Assembly (NCBI GenBank): GCA_963924555.1
Contig: OZ004584.1
Location: 3,285,001-3,349,000 of the forward strand
DNA: 64,000 nt
Direction of reading: 5' to 3'
From: Crambe crambe
Lineage: Eukaryota; Porifera; Demospongiae; Poecilosclerida; Crambeidae
Positions 11,824-24,030 of this stretch are shown piece after piece. The first letter of the stretch is position 1; each line of letters starts with the position of its first letter. The notes under the pieces were generated by a model that was not told the origin of the DNA, searched no databases, and was given only the letters and a program-made list of their open reading frames with translations. The position numbers and the translations under genes were made by a program.

Positions 11824-12197
11824 GCCATGCCCAGCTAGCTAGGCGCCCGCCGCGCCCATGGAAACGCGCGTTAGTAGTACGCGCGAGCCACAGCAAAGAT
11901 TTATCATTTCCCGCCCGATCAACAAAATGCGTGATGAGAAAGTGACAGAAGAACATAAGGGGAGGGAGGAAGGTTGGGGAGGGAGGAAGGTTATCTATTT
12001 TGGGGGCTGAGTGTAATAAAAGTGTGACCACACTAGCACGCAAAGCGTGCCATCTAGGGGGGTCTGGGGGTATGCTCCCCCAGGATCTTAAGCCTCATTG
12101 GATTGGATCTGGTGCATTCTCTGAGGTTCTAGGGTGATGTCTCAATTCCCACTGAATATTATAGCTTGTTAGCTAGCTAACTACTTTTAAGCTACCT

Positions 12198-12246
12198 AAA
12201 AAAATACAAACAAACAAAACAACAACAACAACAACAACAACAAAAA
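12198..12246. repeat. (CAA)n simple repeat
   Basis: CAAA and CAA units are repeated in tandem. Confidence 0.8.
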
Positions 12247-12324
12247 GAACATGATGTCATAATCCATCATTTTTGAGGGGCTCACCTCATCAGAAGTACT
12301 ACAACACTCTACTAACATTCTTAC

Positions 12325-12509
12325 CCATCTCTGAGGTGCTTCAAATAGCTCCCCTGTTCAATATCATATCCTCTGTGTGGCTACATTGAATTCTGGAAAA
12401 CTGACTTTTGGGACATCATAACACTTGGTTAAATCAATAACTGTATAATTTTTTCTCTTATGTGTCCTTTGTAGCTTGTCAACTGCCTAAACTCCTGCAT
12501 TATAAAAGC
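12325..12509 (-). pseudogene. Scrambled DUSP11-like exon remnants
   Basis: This stretch repeats two separate exons of the phosphatase gene at 24.0-25.1 kb, in the same orientation. Positions about 12325-12393 match its last detected exon (24031-24094), and about 12420-12509 match its first detected exon (25005-25121). The three exons between them are absent: the donor side of one exon is joined directly to the acceptor side of the other. The copy also lacks an internal block (the region coding for EFTPSQLVD) and its frame is broken. Similarity continues into flanking intron sequence to about 12640. A duplicated segment followed by deletion explains this better than retroposition, because intron sequence is retained at the edges. 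Confidence 0.7.
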
Positions 12510-13530
12510 TGATTGGCTTCAAGGGAGTTACAAACATACTACACCCATGCAAAAAAAATGAGCAAATTATAGAGCTGTCATGCACACCTGGATGCCTGTG
12601 CACTAAGCAGGCACTATGAGCCAGTGAACATGCAGTAATGACAATGAAAATTAGTTGGAGAATAGCTTATTTTAAGTCATGTAACACTATTACAATCAGC
12701 AGAGTGAACAATTTGGATGAAAAAACCAGCTTTGTGTGAGGAAGAACTCTTCCAATGCTAAAGACAGCAACAGTCTCACAGTGCTAGCAATGATTGGGTC
12801 GATATCTGCAGAGATAAGTGGAGTCCTGCATGTGATAAAAATGATGTACTGCATTTATGAAAATTAAAAACTTCAGGAAGTTCTGTTAGAACATAGATAG
12901 GTTTGCTCAAACCTAAGATGGAGCCTGTACATTAGGGTAAAAAAGGTAGCTATGGATAAATGAATACAATATTTTACCAACTATTGTACACTAACCTGCT
13001 TAGGATACTAACCACAGTTAATGACTATAACATCACTGAAATTGGACTTCACAATCATTCAGAGTATCTTCAACAATATCATTAATGTATGTAAACTAGT
13101 ATTCCTGTTTGGTATTCTATTAATACGGATTAGACCTCCCCTATCAATGGCACACATCCATTCCAGATGGTTCCATGTCATAGTATTGTCACTGCTATGT
13201 AAGTCATCAAGTCCAAGTAAAATTTCTTGTCTGTGCAGTCTTTTGCTTTGTATGTTAGCTCCTTTGTTTACATCATTATGTTTTTTCTATCAGTGAGATG
13301 AATATATTCAGAGCAAGTTGCTGATAAATAGAGGCACGATTGTTATACCACACTCAGTGAGGAATTTCACCTACTTGTCAAAAATGAAGATGATCCGGAG
13401 TTGGTGAAACTACTCATCCATAATTTTGCCTTGAATTTTTGATACCTTTTGGTTAGATTTTTGAGATAGAATCTAGAAGCCATTTTACTGAACTCAGTAA
13501 TACGTAATGGTAGCTGATAACAATACGTAA

Positions 13531-13565
13531 TGGTTAGCTGATAACAATAAGTTATCAGCTAACCA
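13531..13565. repeat. Perfect 15-bp hairpin with 5-base loop
   Basis: TGGTTAGCTGATAAC is followed by AATAA and the exact complement of the arm. A direct partial repeat of the left arm precedes it at 13501-13530. It may be the core of a small element. Confidence 0.7.
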
Positions 13566-14016
13566 TAACTTGTGGAATCCAAATGGCCATAGCTATTAAA
13601 TATTTCCACATCATGCAGATTCACAATCCACTCTGATCTGCTGGTAGCTAGGCTTACAGGTAGATTATACCAGCATGATATTGGGAAAATCAGGACTTCC
13701 TGGAATCAAGCATGATGCCAGAGCATAATGAGAACTGAAAGCAAAGACTTCACTATCTACTTAAGTTCATTGGCAACCTGAATCATGCACGAGTGATTTT
13801 CTCACATACATATATACATTATGATAATTATGATGCTGAATTGCTTATTGAATAGTGGGGAATAATTGTGCTTTCGAGGGTTCGAGGGATTTTTGTGGAA
13901 TCATGTGATCATAGCAAGACAGATTGTACTTTGACCTTTCTAAAGCTGCATGCAAGTTTATAATACACGATCCTGTGTGTATGCAGTTAGTGGCAATTGC
14001 TACCAAAAAATTGAGA

Positions 14017-17000
14017 CTATAGTTCACTTTTACGATTGCAGTCTTTCTCGCTCCACTTCATGTCTTTGATGAGCTCATGATAATCGGCTTTCTCCAAGCA
14101 GCTAATGAATGTTTGCAGCAACACTGGCTGCAATCCTTTGCCTTTTATCCATTGGATGAACACTTCATTCAATACATTGACTACCGTTGATTTGTCCTTC
14201 TTTATGATTTTCATCTTGTCACCTGTATCATCTTCCAAGAGGCATATAACAAATTTCTCGTAGTCGGCCATTGCTGAAGCAAAGTCTATGGCTTTTCCAG
14301 TACATGTGGGGAAGTGTCTGAGATCAAATAATTTCGGCTTGCCACCTGCAGTCATTTGAATAAGAGCTATAACTTGTTAGTTCTTGCTCTCTATAACTAT
14401 TGTTGTAAATGGGTTAGGATACTGTAGACACTGAATAGTAACAACCCCTTGAATATAAGGACCCCCCGTTACATTTAATTTCCAGAATAAGTAGGAACAG
14501 AATAAATGTTCACTATCTGTGTTACTTTTATCTGAATTCAATTCATGACCTATAATACTCATACAAGCCAACAAAAAAATATAGTTGGTAGCAATGTTAT
14601 TATCATGGCTTGATCAACAGTTTATGATAACCCACAGGAATGTAACACCATACGCAACCCATTTGTTCTGCAAAACCAAACTGTAATGAGGGTCATTACT
14701 ATTCAGCTTCTACACAGAATGTCGTGCACTATTTAGAATTCAGTTGTTATGAGTTGGTTAGTGATAATTGGGTTACTGTATCCCTAAAGAAATCATGCTA
14801 AACTCACTCAGGCTCAGTCTGTTAAGAGATGGTGGGAAGTTGCCATTGGGTCCAGGCATCCCTGTGAAAATCACTACAGATTAATAACAACATGTAATGT
14901 AGTTGCTAAGCTAGGAAGAAGAACTTACAAAACAAACCAAATATAGAGAAACTCAGTAGAGTCATCAGCATTAAGCATACACATTTTCTTGACCAATACC
15001 AGGACTTGTCTGTGGGTGAACAAATCATAGTGGTTATAATAGAGTTCTAAGACTTATAGAAAGCAAATGGGCAAGACGATGATCATCATAGGGTTTGTTA
15101 CTGGGTTTAACTACTACAGCTATAATTGCCCATTAGGGAGTTGACTGAGGGCCTCTACTATACAAGATCCTGATTGATTGGTTGCTGGGAGTGGAGCAGC
15201 ATAACCTAGACACTCATGATATGTGTAGCTAATATAACCACTTGGAGACTCACTGGATTGAGGTGCTGATTGAGGTCCTCTCATATGTCCTTTATCATCA
15301 GTGCTAGGGGAACAGTGGGTGTGGCTAGAGGTAGAAGCCTCACTTGTACTCAGAGATGTCTTGAATGCGCTGACAACATCTGCAGGAGATGATCACCACT
15401 AGATACACCATATCAAGGTCATCTTAATTCCTCACATTTCTTCCTCAACACTTTACAGATGGCCTCAGCAGACTGAGTGTGTCCAGCCTTCACACACACC
15501 TCCAGCAAGTTCCCATAGGTGGCTGCAAGGCCACGCCTCTGCTTCCACCTCCTCAGTGCCTCTCGTCTATTGGTCAAACAGATCAGTGATTCACACTGGA
15601 CTCTCAGTTAGGAGGAGAGAGACATTAAATGGTATCCTTGTTTCTCAGGTGAAACATTTATTGGGATCTATCTAAATCATTGGGAGGATGTCTCTTCCCC
15701 CACCATAATAACCACTTCAAAGGGAAGCCAGAGAACACCAACTGCTCTAACCTCACCTCTGCAGTGCAGGTTCCTTCTTCTTGATATCACTAATGTCAGT
15801 GGCAGTCAGTCCCAGAGGAACAAAGAGCTTCTCCTCCCAGTCCAGTGACTGGTCCGCTATCTCATTCAGGTCCCTGTCCACTCCCCCATGGCCCCAGTCC
15901 AACTGCCGCTCCAAGTGGGGGCGCACATCCACTGGGAGATGTGAGCGATAGGATTGGTAATCTGGTCCTGTGGCATGTAGTTGCACACTGTGTAGAGTGG
16001 ATCCATGGAGGACAATGGGACTCACACTAACCTGAGGGGAGAACTGGGTCAGGTCCATTCACACCACTTCCATCTCCAGTCATGGGCTACAGTAGTACAA
16101 TGAGATGAATAAGTGATACAATATGATCAACACCTTACCTCTCCAAACCACACTAAGTGTTTCTCCTTCATTTCCACAGGCTGAGGATCTTTCATGTCCA
16201 ACTGACAGTGCATTAAGTGAGGAGAGGTTTCCATGCTCTTCACGATGCACAGGTGGTCCATCTCAGGGTGAGTGGGACACTTGAAAGACACGTTGTACTC
16301 CATGCAAGAAGCATAGTTTGTTCTTGAGGTGACCGTTTGAAGAGAAGACTCTATGATCTTTCGTACTTCAACACAAACCTCGTGCAGTGGGGTTTTAGCA
16401 CTCGAAAGTCGAGTGACTCGTACTTCGTAGTGTTTTGGTCGGGAGATGAGGGTGACCACATCAGCATCACATCCATAACGAAACTGGACTCGATTCTTCT
16501 TGATTCCTCGTTGGATCAAGGTAAGTGAACTGCGACCGACGAGGTTGGCTGTTGCAGCTGGGAAGATGCCAAGTGGTACGAAACCACACTTGTATCGGAT
16601 CAAGACAGAAGCTGATAAGAGAGGGTTTGAGTCGTGTCCTTGGAAAGTATCTACTTCTTCATTTTTTGCATTCTGAAGGACACAAGGCATTAGATAGGTG
16701 ACCTCTGAACTCTTGGTAGATGTTGTCTGAGAAGAACTGCAGGGATAGGACTGAGTGATGGGAGCTATGATGTTGAGGTGTTCCAGCAGCTTCACCAGTT
16801 GTTCTAAAGGTATGTAGTCTCCTGAAACACCAACAATACTTCTTCTGATGTCCTCAAGGGAGAACTGTCCCGTTTCCTTGAATCTTTCAGAGGCAGCCAT
16901 GCCCATTTTACCAAACTTAAATGCATTGATGATCAGATTGGTTACACTATCGAATATAATTTGAATATTACAGATGACTGTTTCCCTTAATTCAGGTAGG

Positions 17001-20000
17001 TTGGGGAAGTACATCAGGACTCCAGCATGGTGGTGGAGGAACCACAGAGCTGTATTTGTATCAGCAGCTGTCATGCCAAGCCTCTCAGCAAGTTGCAGAC
17101 AACTCTGCAGACTGGCTATTCTCTTGTCTCTCTTTCGCAGACAGAGACTCAGCATTAGCCATGCAGCTGGGATGCGAAGCTTCTTGAAGTGCTTCTGCAA
17201 ACCTTTCTCCAGAAAGGTACGGATCTCTCGGATTTCATCTGCTCCCCCCTTCATGTTGTCTACGGGGAGTACCATCCTGCCTTGAGAGGAAAACTGGACC
17301 AGATCGTCCCTGAAGAAATCAGTAGATCGAATCGTACGTTGTAATTTTTCATCGAATTTGTCGATTTCCTCCTCAGATACTTTATCTTTATGTGTCCCGA
17401 TTATGTATGCAACAGATTTGGAAGAAGCTAAAAGTTCGTCTAATTTGGAATCAGAGGTACTCTCTTGTGAGCTGTACGACTTGAAGCAAGCAATACTGGA
17501 TAAGGCTGAAAGAAGGACTTCTTCCACTGTATAGGTGGACTCAACTGGCAAGGTGGACTCACCTGATGGACTGAGGTAGGAGACAGTGTAACTCTTCTGG
17601 AGGTCATCGATCAACTTACAAAATAAAAGGTAAAGGCCAGGACTGATGGTGAGTGCTGGGAGCATGTCCATCAACTCGGGTTGGCCACCTGCATCTTCCA
17701 TGTTCAGTAGTGCTGCATCCTTGAAGAGCTGTTTCATATGACTCCAATTTTTGGCATTCATGGCATTACGGAACAAATCAGCCATTTCCTCCACATCAGA
17801 AGGTAGAGGACTGCTGCCTCTAAGTCTTTCCATCAGTGGAAGAGGGTCGGATAAAAGACCAGACTTTTTCTCAGACAAAGTTACCTCTGGTGGCTGATTA
17901 GTATTGTAAAGCTCGGTCCCTTCTTGAGTAGGTGTTTCATCATGAATGCTGGATCCATCACTCACACCTTCTTCATTGAAGGATGTTTTCTGTTGAAAAA
18001 TCTGCTGATAGAAGTACTGCAGGAACATGTGTGCCTCGTCTGTGAGATTTTCAGCTGCTAACCAATCTGTTTTCGTCACCATGGCTGTAGTGCAGGAGAG
18101 GTTCCTAATGATCACTCGTCCTGACTCAACTGCACCCGTACTAGGCTGCTCTGCCTCTCCAGCTGAAGCGATGTCTATGATCTCTCCAGTTAGGCGGCGA
18201 CGGGTCGTTGTCTTTCCCAAACGAGGACCACCAACAAAAGCCATTTTAACAAAGAGGATTTCTATGGATTCTTGTGTGGCAAGGATTCGGCGGTACGCAT
18301 CCAAGTACTTAGTTTTGCCTGATGAATAAGAGAAATACATAGACTTCAGTTTCTGTGTTACAGTTCTATTATTTGCAGTATAGTTCTTTAAATAATGCAC
18401 ACCTGGCTGCTCATGCAAATGCTACAGAAAGGGTCTGAAAAATGTGCCTGATTTATTCCACCAACTGAACCTTATCTTTAGGAGGTTCGTGACCAATCTC
18501 AAAGAGCATACAAATAAAGGGGTTATATGTAATTTATATGGGTCAAACACACAGTATAATGCATATTCCAAAGGGTCTAAATTCTTAACAATGATCCCTT
18601 TAATGGTACATAATTAATTCTTGACAGATATTGCCTCACAAAGGTCTGGGTATTGGACACAATACACCATTCAGAATTGCCCCCCTTTAACTTACAGTTC
18701 TTTTAAATAATGCACACCTGGCTGCTCATGCAAATTAATGCTACACAGTACTTTAAAGGGAGAATTATTCCACCAACTGAACCTTAACCTTAACTTTAGA
18801 GCTCAAGGACCAGCCGGGGGAATTTACTTTCTCATACCCAACAATCGACTCCTTTAATTAACTTGAGCCAATGCCCCACTGTAATAAACCTGTGGCACAA
18901 GCCTAGCTAGGGTTCAACTGCTCCTAAGGATCGATCAATCGTTAAATTTTAATGCATGCGTAATCTACATCAGGCAGGACTGATAGCCTTGGAAGTGGAG
19001 CCAGCAAGAAAAATATGCATTCAAGCCACCAAGAGAGCATTCTTTATGATATCAGTATTATGGCTCCAAGAAAATGCTATAAGTGTCTTAGTAGTTATTA
19101 CAAAATTTTCTGCCACAGACATACCAACATAGTGAATCCCAGCCCCTTGCTGCACATGCACAGCACAGTAAGGCAATGAAAGATAAGCTAGCACATTAAG
19201 ATAGGACATTGCCTACCACACAACTTTTTTATTTAAGGTTAGGGGATTGTGTTTGCTTATGAATAATTCATGAGTTAATGAGATGAGTGGTGGTACTGGC
19301 CATGAGATGCTACTAGCAGTTGAGTTTCTCTATCATGGTAGTGTTCTCGAGTGTCTGGTTTGCCCTCAGTTGTAGAGTAGGAAGTTTGAAACTGTAGTTT
19401 TCAACTGTAGCATTGTGTAGTCGGTGCCTCACTAACTCATGAATCATTCATGAGCTAACAAAATCCCCTAACCTTAAAGGCCACACCTTTGCATGAAATC
19501 TCTACTCACCAGAGAGGTAGTCCTCAATCTGCACACTCAGTTCTTTCAGTTCAAGTTTCTTCAATACATTGAAGAGAGACGTCCAGGTTGGAGGAAGATG
19601 ACTCTTTCCTGCAGATTCCCATTGGCTGATAACGATTTCAACAGCTTGAGCAGGATCAGACACAAGTCGATGCTCCAAAGTGATCCCAGCAGCTTGTATC
19701 AGTTCAGTGTGGACCTTTGCCAGTGACGTGACCACCTGGATTCCCACTCCCTCCAGTCTAGAGAGAACACTCATGCTGAATTGACTCTCAGGGTTGAATG
19801 GGGTCACTGGGAATGGGATAAATTACAAAGCAGTTAAATTGGGACCTCCAGAGTGTGGATACAATTACATCATCATGACATAACCATTATTTGGGCACAA
19901 TTCAGTAATTACCTTTCAATGATGCCTTGAACACCCTGTTGCTATTTGATGCACTAAATCCCCCTAACACCACCAATTCTCCTGTGGGGAGGACAATAGT

Positions 20001-21885
20001 AGCAGTCATACTTAACTCTATAGGCAAATTCCCCACATGTAACCAGGAGAGGGTGTGGGGGGAGTAGGCACAGATCTCAGAGGAAAAGGCACCTCTATAT
20101 CCTCCAGCAGATATCAGCTGATATGCAAATGATAAAGGAGAGGAATGTTCGAGATGAATCTTTAACTCGCTCCACAAACCAATGGAGTGCGAGATTTCTC
20201 GAGTATAGTTTTCATTAAGGAGTGACTCCAACTTGCAATGAAATACAGAATAACCCTGTTCATAGCCACCCATCAGATACAGTCTTCTTTTATTGAGAAT
20301 GGATTTCAAACAATGGCATGTTTTAGGAAGAGGTTGAACAGATGACCACTCATTGTCTTTGAGTATCTCCACTATGTTCAGTGCATTACTCCTCACTACA
20401 CCACCTGATACCACCAAACATTCAGGACTTCCAGTGTTCAATGCTGATGATAAATAACGACTAGTTGGCATTGGTGGCAGTGATGGTTGCCAGTTCATTC
20501 CTCCTTTAAGTGTCCATAGTTTATTTGTAACCATATCAGTATCACGTTCCTTTCCACCAACAAGCACCACCTGAGAGAGGTAGGTGCTGAGGCCATAATA
20601 ACGAGTGGGTGTGGTCACTTGTGACCATAAGTTCAAATCAGTGGAGGAGATAAACAGTGAGAAATTACTTTCCCCATATCGTGTGATCCCTCCTCCTACG
20701 TATATCTTGTCCTGCAGTAGCACACAGTTGGGATTACGCATATGCACTGGTAGTGGAGTGCACTCTGCCCAGTCAAATGAGGCTAGGGGGTGGAGGATGT
20801 CAACCTGTACAGGAATAGTTAACACATGCACAGCAGGGGGTTAAGCAATGCACAGCAGGGGGTTAAGCAATTGTCTTTGACATAAGGCCTGTAAATGGAG
20901 GTGTGTCACATAAAAGGGATGTGGTTGTCTGCTATCTTAGAGAGCAAAGAAGACTTGTTTCTATGGAGCCTATAGAGTGCTTTCATTATCTTAGACCCAC
21001 CCCGCTATCTGCCATGCTTAATGGAGAGATAATTTTGTGGCGGACAACCATGCCCCTTTTACATGACACACCCCCTGTTCCTCATGCAGATTCTCCATTC
21101 AGGACTGGATCCAGGGGGGAGGTTGAGGGGGTTATGATTCCCCCTCCCTTTTATTCTCAAGCTAGGTCATGTAGCTAAATAGTACTCTTGAGTGTCCCAG
21201 GAATATTTTGAATTTTTTGTTTCTGAATGCCCTCAAAATTATAAAGTTCTTTTAAAATTTATACCATACCCCCAAGCACCCAGCCCTTTGCCAGGCAATC
21301 ACACAGTGTCCTACCAGTTGTTGGTCTTCCAAAAATCCCCACCCCCATAAAGTGTGTGTGCCCCTAGCCTCGTCCCCAGGCCCCTCCCACGAAGAAGGAG
21401 AGGGCCTGGTACAGACTGTTTGCGCATGCTCTATTTTCCCAGAAAATCTGGGAATCAGTATATCTTTGTAAAGCACTCAGCATATCTAAGCAGTAAACTT
21501 CTAATGTCGCGAACGTAAAACGGATAAGCTTAACCTTTGACCTTTCTTTGCCACTTGATTCGACGTGTGGCTTCCCAGCTATCACGCGGCAAGCCGTATT
21601 TGTGGTCCGTAATATTTCTCCGTTTTGAATCCACGTAGATTAAACAATGTGCGGAGAAATTTACTGAAATATTTACGGAAAAGTTAGCGCATGCGCAAAC
21701 AGTCTGTACCAGGCCCTCTCCCTTCTTCGTGGGAGGGGCCTGGGAACGAGGCTAGTGTGCCCCTAGTCCTGCAACATCACCTATTTAAAACTCCTGGATC
21801 CAACCCTGATTCTTGCTGCTTCATCAGATCACTAACACCCATTCCCCTGTAAATTAGCTACACGAAAACTACATACCTCCTCCAT
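14017..21885 (-). CDS. Kelch - death-like - Roc GTPase - Death - TM - Death protein, 1,457 aa, ten exons
   Basis: Exons in transcript order: 21885-21877, 20804-19913, 19806-19510, 18318-16139, 16031-15757, 15566-15436, 15379-15254, 15009-14929, 14861-14808, 14345-14017. They sum to 4,374 nt in frame with a final TAG. Exon 1 codes only for MEE. Residues 4-300 carry kelch-type repeats (YVGGGI, VVLVGGK, YLMGGYE, VVLGGFS). Residues 301-399 end in a death-fold-like PPTWTSLFNVLKKLEL. Residues 400-1126 contain a P-loop (GGPRLGKT, 429-436), a G3-like DAGGQPE (608-614) and a G4-like GTHKDK (707-712), as in Roc/Ras-like GTPases, with an unusually long polar insert between G1 and G3. Exons 5-6 hold a Death domain (LNEIADQSLDWEEKL... 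ALRRWKQRRGLAATYGNLLE). Exon 8 encodes a hydrophobic helix (CVCLMLMTLLSFSIFGLF). Exon 10 is a last Death domain (VLNEVFIQWIKGKGLQPVLL). If the donor at 15430-15435 is not used, translation stops at 15419-15421 and yields a form without the membrane helix and last Death domain. A membrane-tethered signalling role is inferred. Confidence 0.82.
18376..18800. repeat. Direct repeat pair of about 105 bp
   Basis: Positions about 18376-18480 and 18694-18800 share AATAATGCACACCTGGCTGC, CTCATGCAAAT and ATTCCACCAACTGAACCTTA. They lie in the intron just upstream of the GTPase exon of the kelch gene. A local segmental duplication is likely; no LTR features were seen. Confidence 0.65.
19233..19477. mobile_element. 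245-bp MITE-like inverted repeat in an intron
   Basis: Terminal inverted repeats of about 47 bp begin TTAAGGTTAGGGGATT and contain TCATGAGTTA. It sits in the intron between the death-like exon (19510-19806) and the GTPase exon of the kelch-Roc-Death gene, ending 33 bp from the exon boundary. Confidence 0.7.
20899..21073. repeat. Inverted-repeat element in intron 1 of the kelch gene
   Basis: Arms of about 36 bp (GTGTGTCACATAAAAGGG on the left, its near complement on the right) enclose about 100 bp. This is typical of a small non-autonomous DNA element. Confidence 0.65.
21365..21754. mobile_element. 390-bp non-autonomous DNA transposon with 9-bp target duplication
   Basis: Long terminal inverted repeats (about 75 bp) begin TAGCCTCGT and include the blocks CCAGGCCCCTCCCACGAAG and GCCTGGTACAGACTG. 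The element is flanked by a perfect direct repeat GTGTGCCCC at 21356-21364 and 21755-21763. It shares its outermost nine bases with the element at 29153-30211. It lies in intron 1 of the kelch-Roc-Death gene. Confidence 0.8.
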
Positions 21886-22145
21886 CAGTTCATGATCAGT
21901 TCCAAATCGATAGCCGGCCAACGTTGGCACGTGATCAATGTACGAAGCGGCCCGGCGCCCGCGCGTGGCCGGCTACGCGCGCGCGTTGGTACCAAGGTAA
22001 GTTTTTTTTGTTTTTTTTAATTCATTATTAATTTTGAAGTGGCCCCAAATGGCCTTAATAAGTGAATGTTAGTGTGATGAAGAAGCCAAGGTCTGTTGTG
22101 GTAGATGAAATGGTTACTACTCAGAGACAAGTCCTGACTCAGAGT

Positions 22146-22740
22146 TCAATCAATTGATGATGGTGATGGTGCTTGTCTGCAAGCTTGTCCACAGCTGGAG
22201 CGAGCTCCCCTTATGCACTGGATGGCTGAACATAATAGTGAAAAAGTTAGACGACAGCGGAGCCAGGACATAGTAGAGCTGTATGATTGATCCCATTTGG
22301 TTGCGAGATGTGATGCTAATCTTTTATAGAAGTGAGTTGCTTCATTGGCCATTCCACCTGTAGCTGCAAAGACTAAAGGGTGAAAGAGGCATGTTCCACC
22401 TCCCTGACCCTTTGCTCATAGGCCCTCTTTTCGATGCATTCATGTTTCTTGTAGGTAGCAGATAGCTGGCTTTGTCTATTGGAGGGGGCATGTGGGTTAA
22501 AAACACGTACATCTAGAAAGCACCTTTCATGGCATCCTCCCCAAAAGCCATTGGCAACTATATCTAGACGGGCTCCGTCTTGTGTGTTTGCAGTTGCATT
22601 GGTCAGCTGTTCCCCAGTGAGTGTTTGTAGATCAGGTTCTACAGAGACATCATGGCATACCTCTGTTAATAGTTTTGCCGTAAGGTCACAAATCTCGTTG
22701 TGCCTAATGGACTTGGGGCATGACCAAGGTAAGTTTTGTA
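22146..22740 (-). mobile_element. Non-LTR retrotransposon-type ORF fragment, frameshifted
   Basis: The reverse strand reads IRHNEICDLTAKLLTEVCHD, then DGARLDIVANGFWGG, DVRVFNPHAPSNRQ, then after a one-base loss near 22390, PLVFAATGGMANEATHFYKR and WLRCRLTFSLLCSAIQCIRG. I recall this kind of sequence as common in C-terminal parts of reverse-transcriptase proteins of non-LTR elements in sponges and cnidarians, but I could not check it. Only this end is present and the reverse transcriptase itself is missing. Confidence 0.55.
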
Positions 22741-22927
22741 TCTTTAGATTGGTATTCTCTAGCTCTAGTCTCGTGTAAAGGGTCCCACAAGACTAGGCAT
22801 TCTCTCCTCTTCTTCATCGATGGGAGTCATTAGTCTCGCGCGCAGCCCCTTTCATTCTCAAGGCGTGGTTTAAAAAGTGCGAGCATAAAATTATAATTTG
22901 GAAGAGATGTCTCCTCACGTCACAGAG

Positions 22928-23384
22928 CAGTGGAGTAGGAAGGGGGGGGGCCTGGCCCCCCAATAAAACAGAAGAAATAACCACTAGCAGTGTACTGTAG
23001 TGTGTAATTAATAACTTAGCTAGCTACAACAATGAATGTACCATCTTGTGTCCTTTTTAACACTGTTGAATATTATAATCATGCTGTAGTATTATATCAT
23101 AACTAAGTGAGTTAGTAGCTACAGTCTATTTGTCAACATGGCCAGGAGAAAGAAATAGCTTAAATTTCTTTCCTCTCTAAGAAATAGCTGAGGAATTTAT
23201 TCAGAGGAATGACAGGAGGAGTAAATAGTTTAAGTCTTATAGCTAACACATAATTACAGTGAATACAATGTTTTTTGTTGTTTTTGGTTTATCATTGTTT
23301 GTTTGTCTTTTGATAATGAATATTAGCTAGTAGCTAGTCCAGGTGGCTGGCCCCCCCAATATTTTTTAGCTTCCTACTCCACTG
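22928..23384. mobile_element. 457-bp MITE-like element, CAGTGGAGTAGGAAG ends
   Basis: The terminal inverted repeats begin CAGTGGAGTAGGAAG and also include a GGGGGGCC-rich block. A five-base direct repeat CAGAG flanks it (22923-22927 and 23385-23389). It has no coding capacity. Confidence 0.75.
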
Positions 23385-24030
23385 CAGAGGATTAGAAACA
23401 GAGTTGCATTGCAAGCACAGTCTTCTCTCTTATAGAACCAGGGAGAATGACTGCATCTTGATCCTTCACTTAGAGACCAGACGTTTGTTGAATACCCATA
23501 AGGGAGAAGACCAAGGGCATAAAAGATGAACACAAATCCTCTGATCTTGTTTTGTTGTTGTTGTTGGTTTGTTTTTTGTTGTTTTTTGTCTTTTTTGGTT
23601 TTGTTCTTTCACATTCTCATACTGATGGTAAGTGGCTTTGATGTTATTTGAGGTTGAACACCCTATAGCTAATGAATGAACAGTAGCTATAGCTAGCTAT
23701 TGTACTACACACTTTCAGAAATTGCTGCTACAGATGTCCACAAAAAAATAGCTATTATAATCTTAAATATTGGTACAAGACTTTAGACTCTTCCAGCAGA
23801 GGGGCACCTAATAGATGAAAGTTAAGAGCTATCAATAAATCAACTATTATATTGCCTTAAAATATTTATGGGTACATTGCATGTTTATATAGAATTTATA
23901 AAGCTATAGCTAATATGGCTTATACTTGTAAAGACCTGCTATCATCAATTCATCATATAATTATGAATACTACAATGTAGCTAGTGGGTGACCTGATTCA
24001 TCAGACTATAGTACTCTAATAAATTCTTAC

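Larger units (their letters stand above)
11824..14016. other. Intergenic region with repeats and the phosphatase remnant
   Basis: Contains a GC-rich patch directly upstream of the membrane-protein start (11830-11930), a G-rich dispersed motif at about 12040-12085, a CAA repeat, the DUSP11-like remnant and a hairpin. Nothing else was recognised. Confidence 0.65.

Noticed and set aside
16337-18329. Plus-strand frames opposite the GTPase exon
   Set aside because: They are antisense shadows of a strongly supported coding exon.
18376-18800. Direct repeats as LTRs of a small retroelement
   Set aside because: No terminal TG...CA, primer-binding site or coding interior; better seen as a local duplication.
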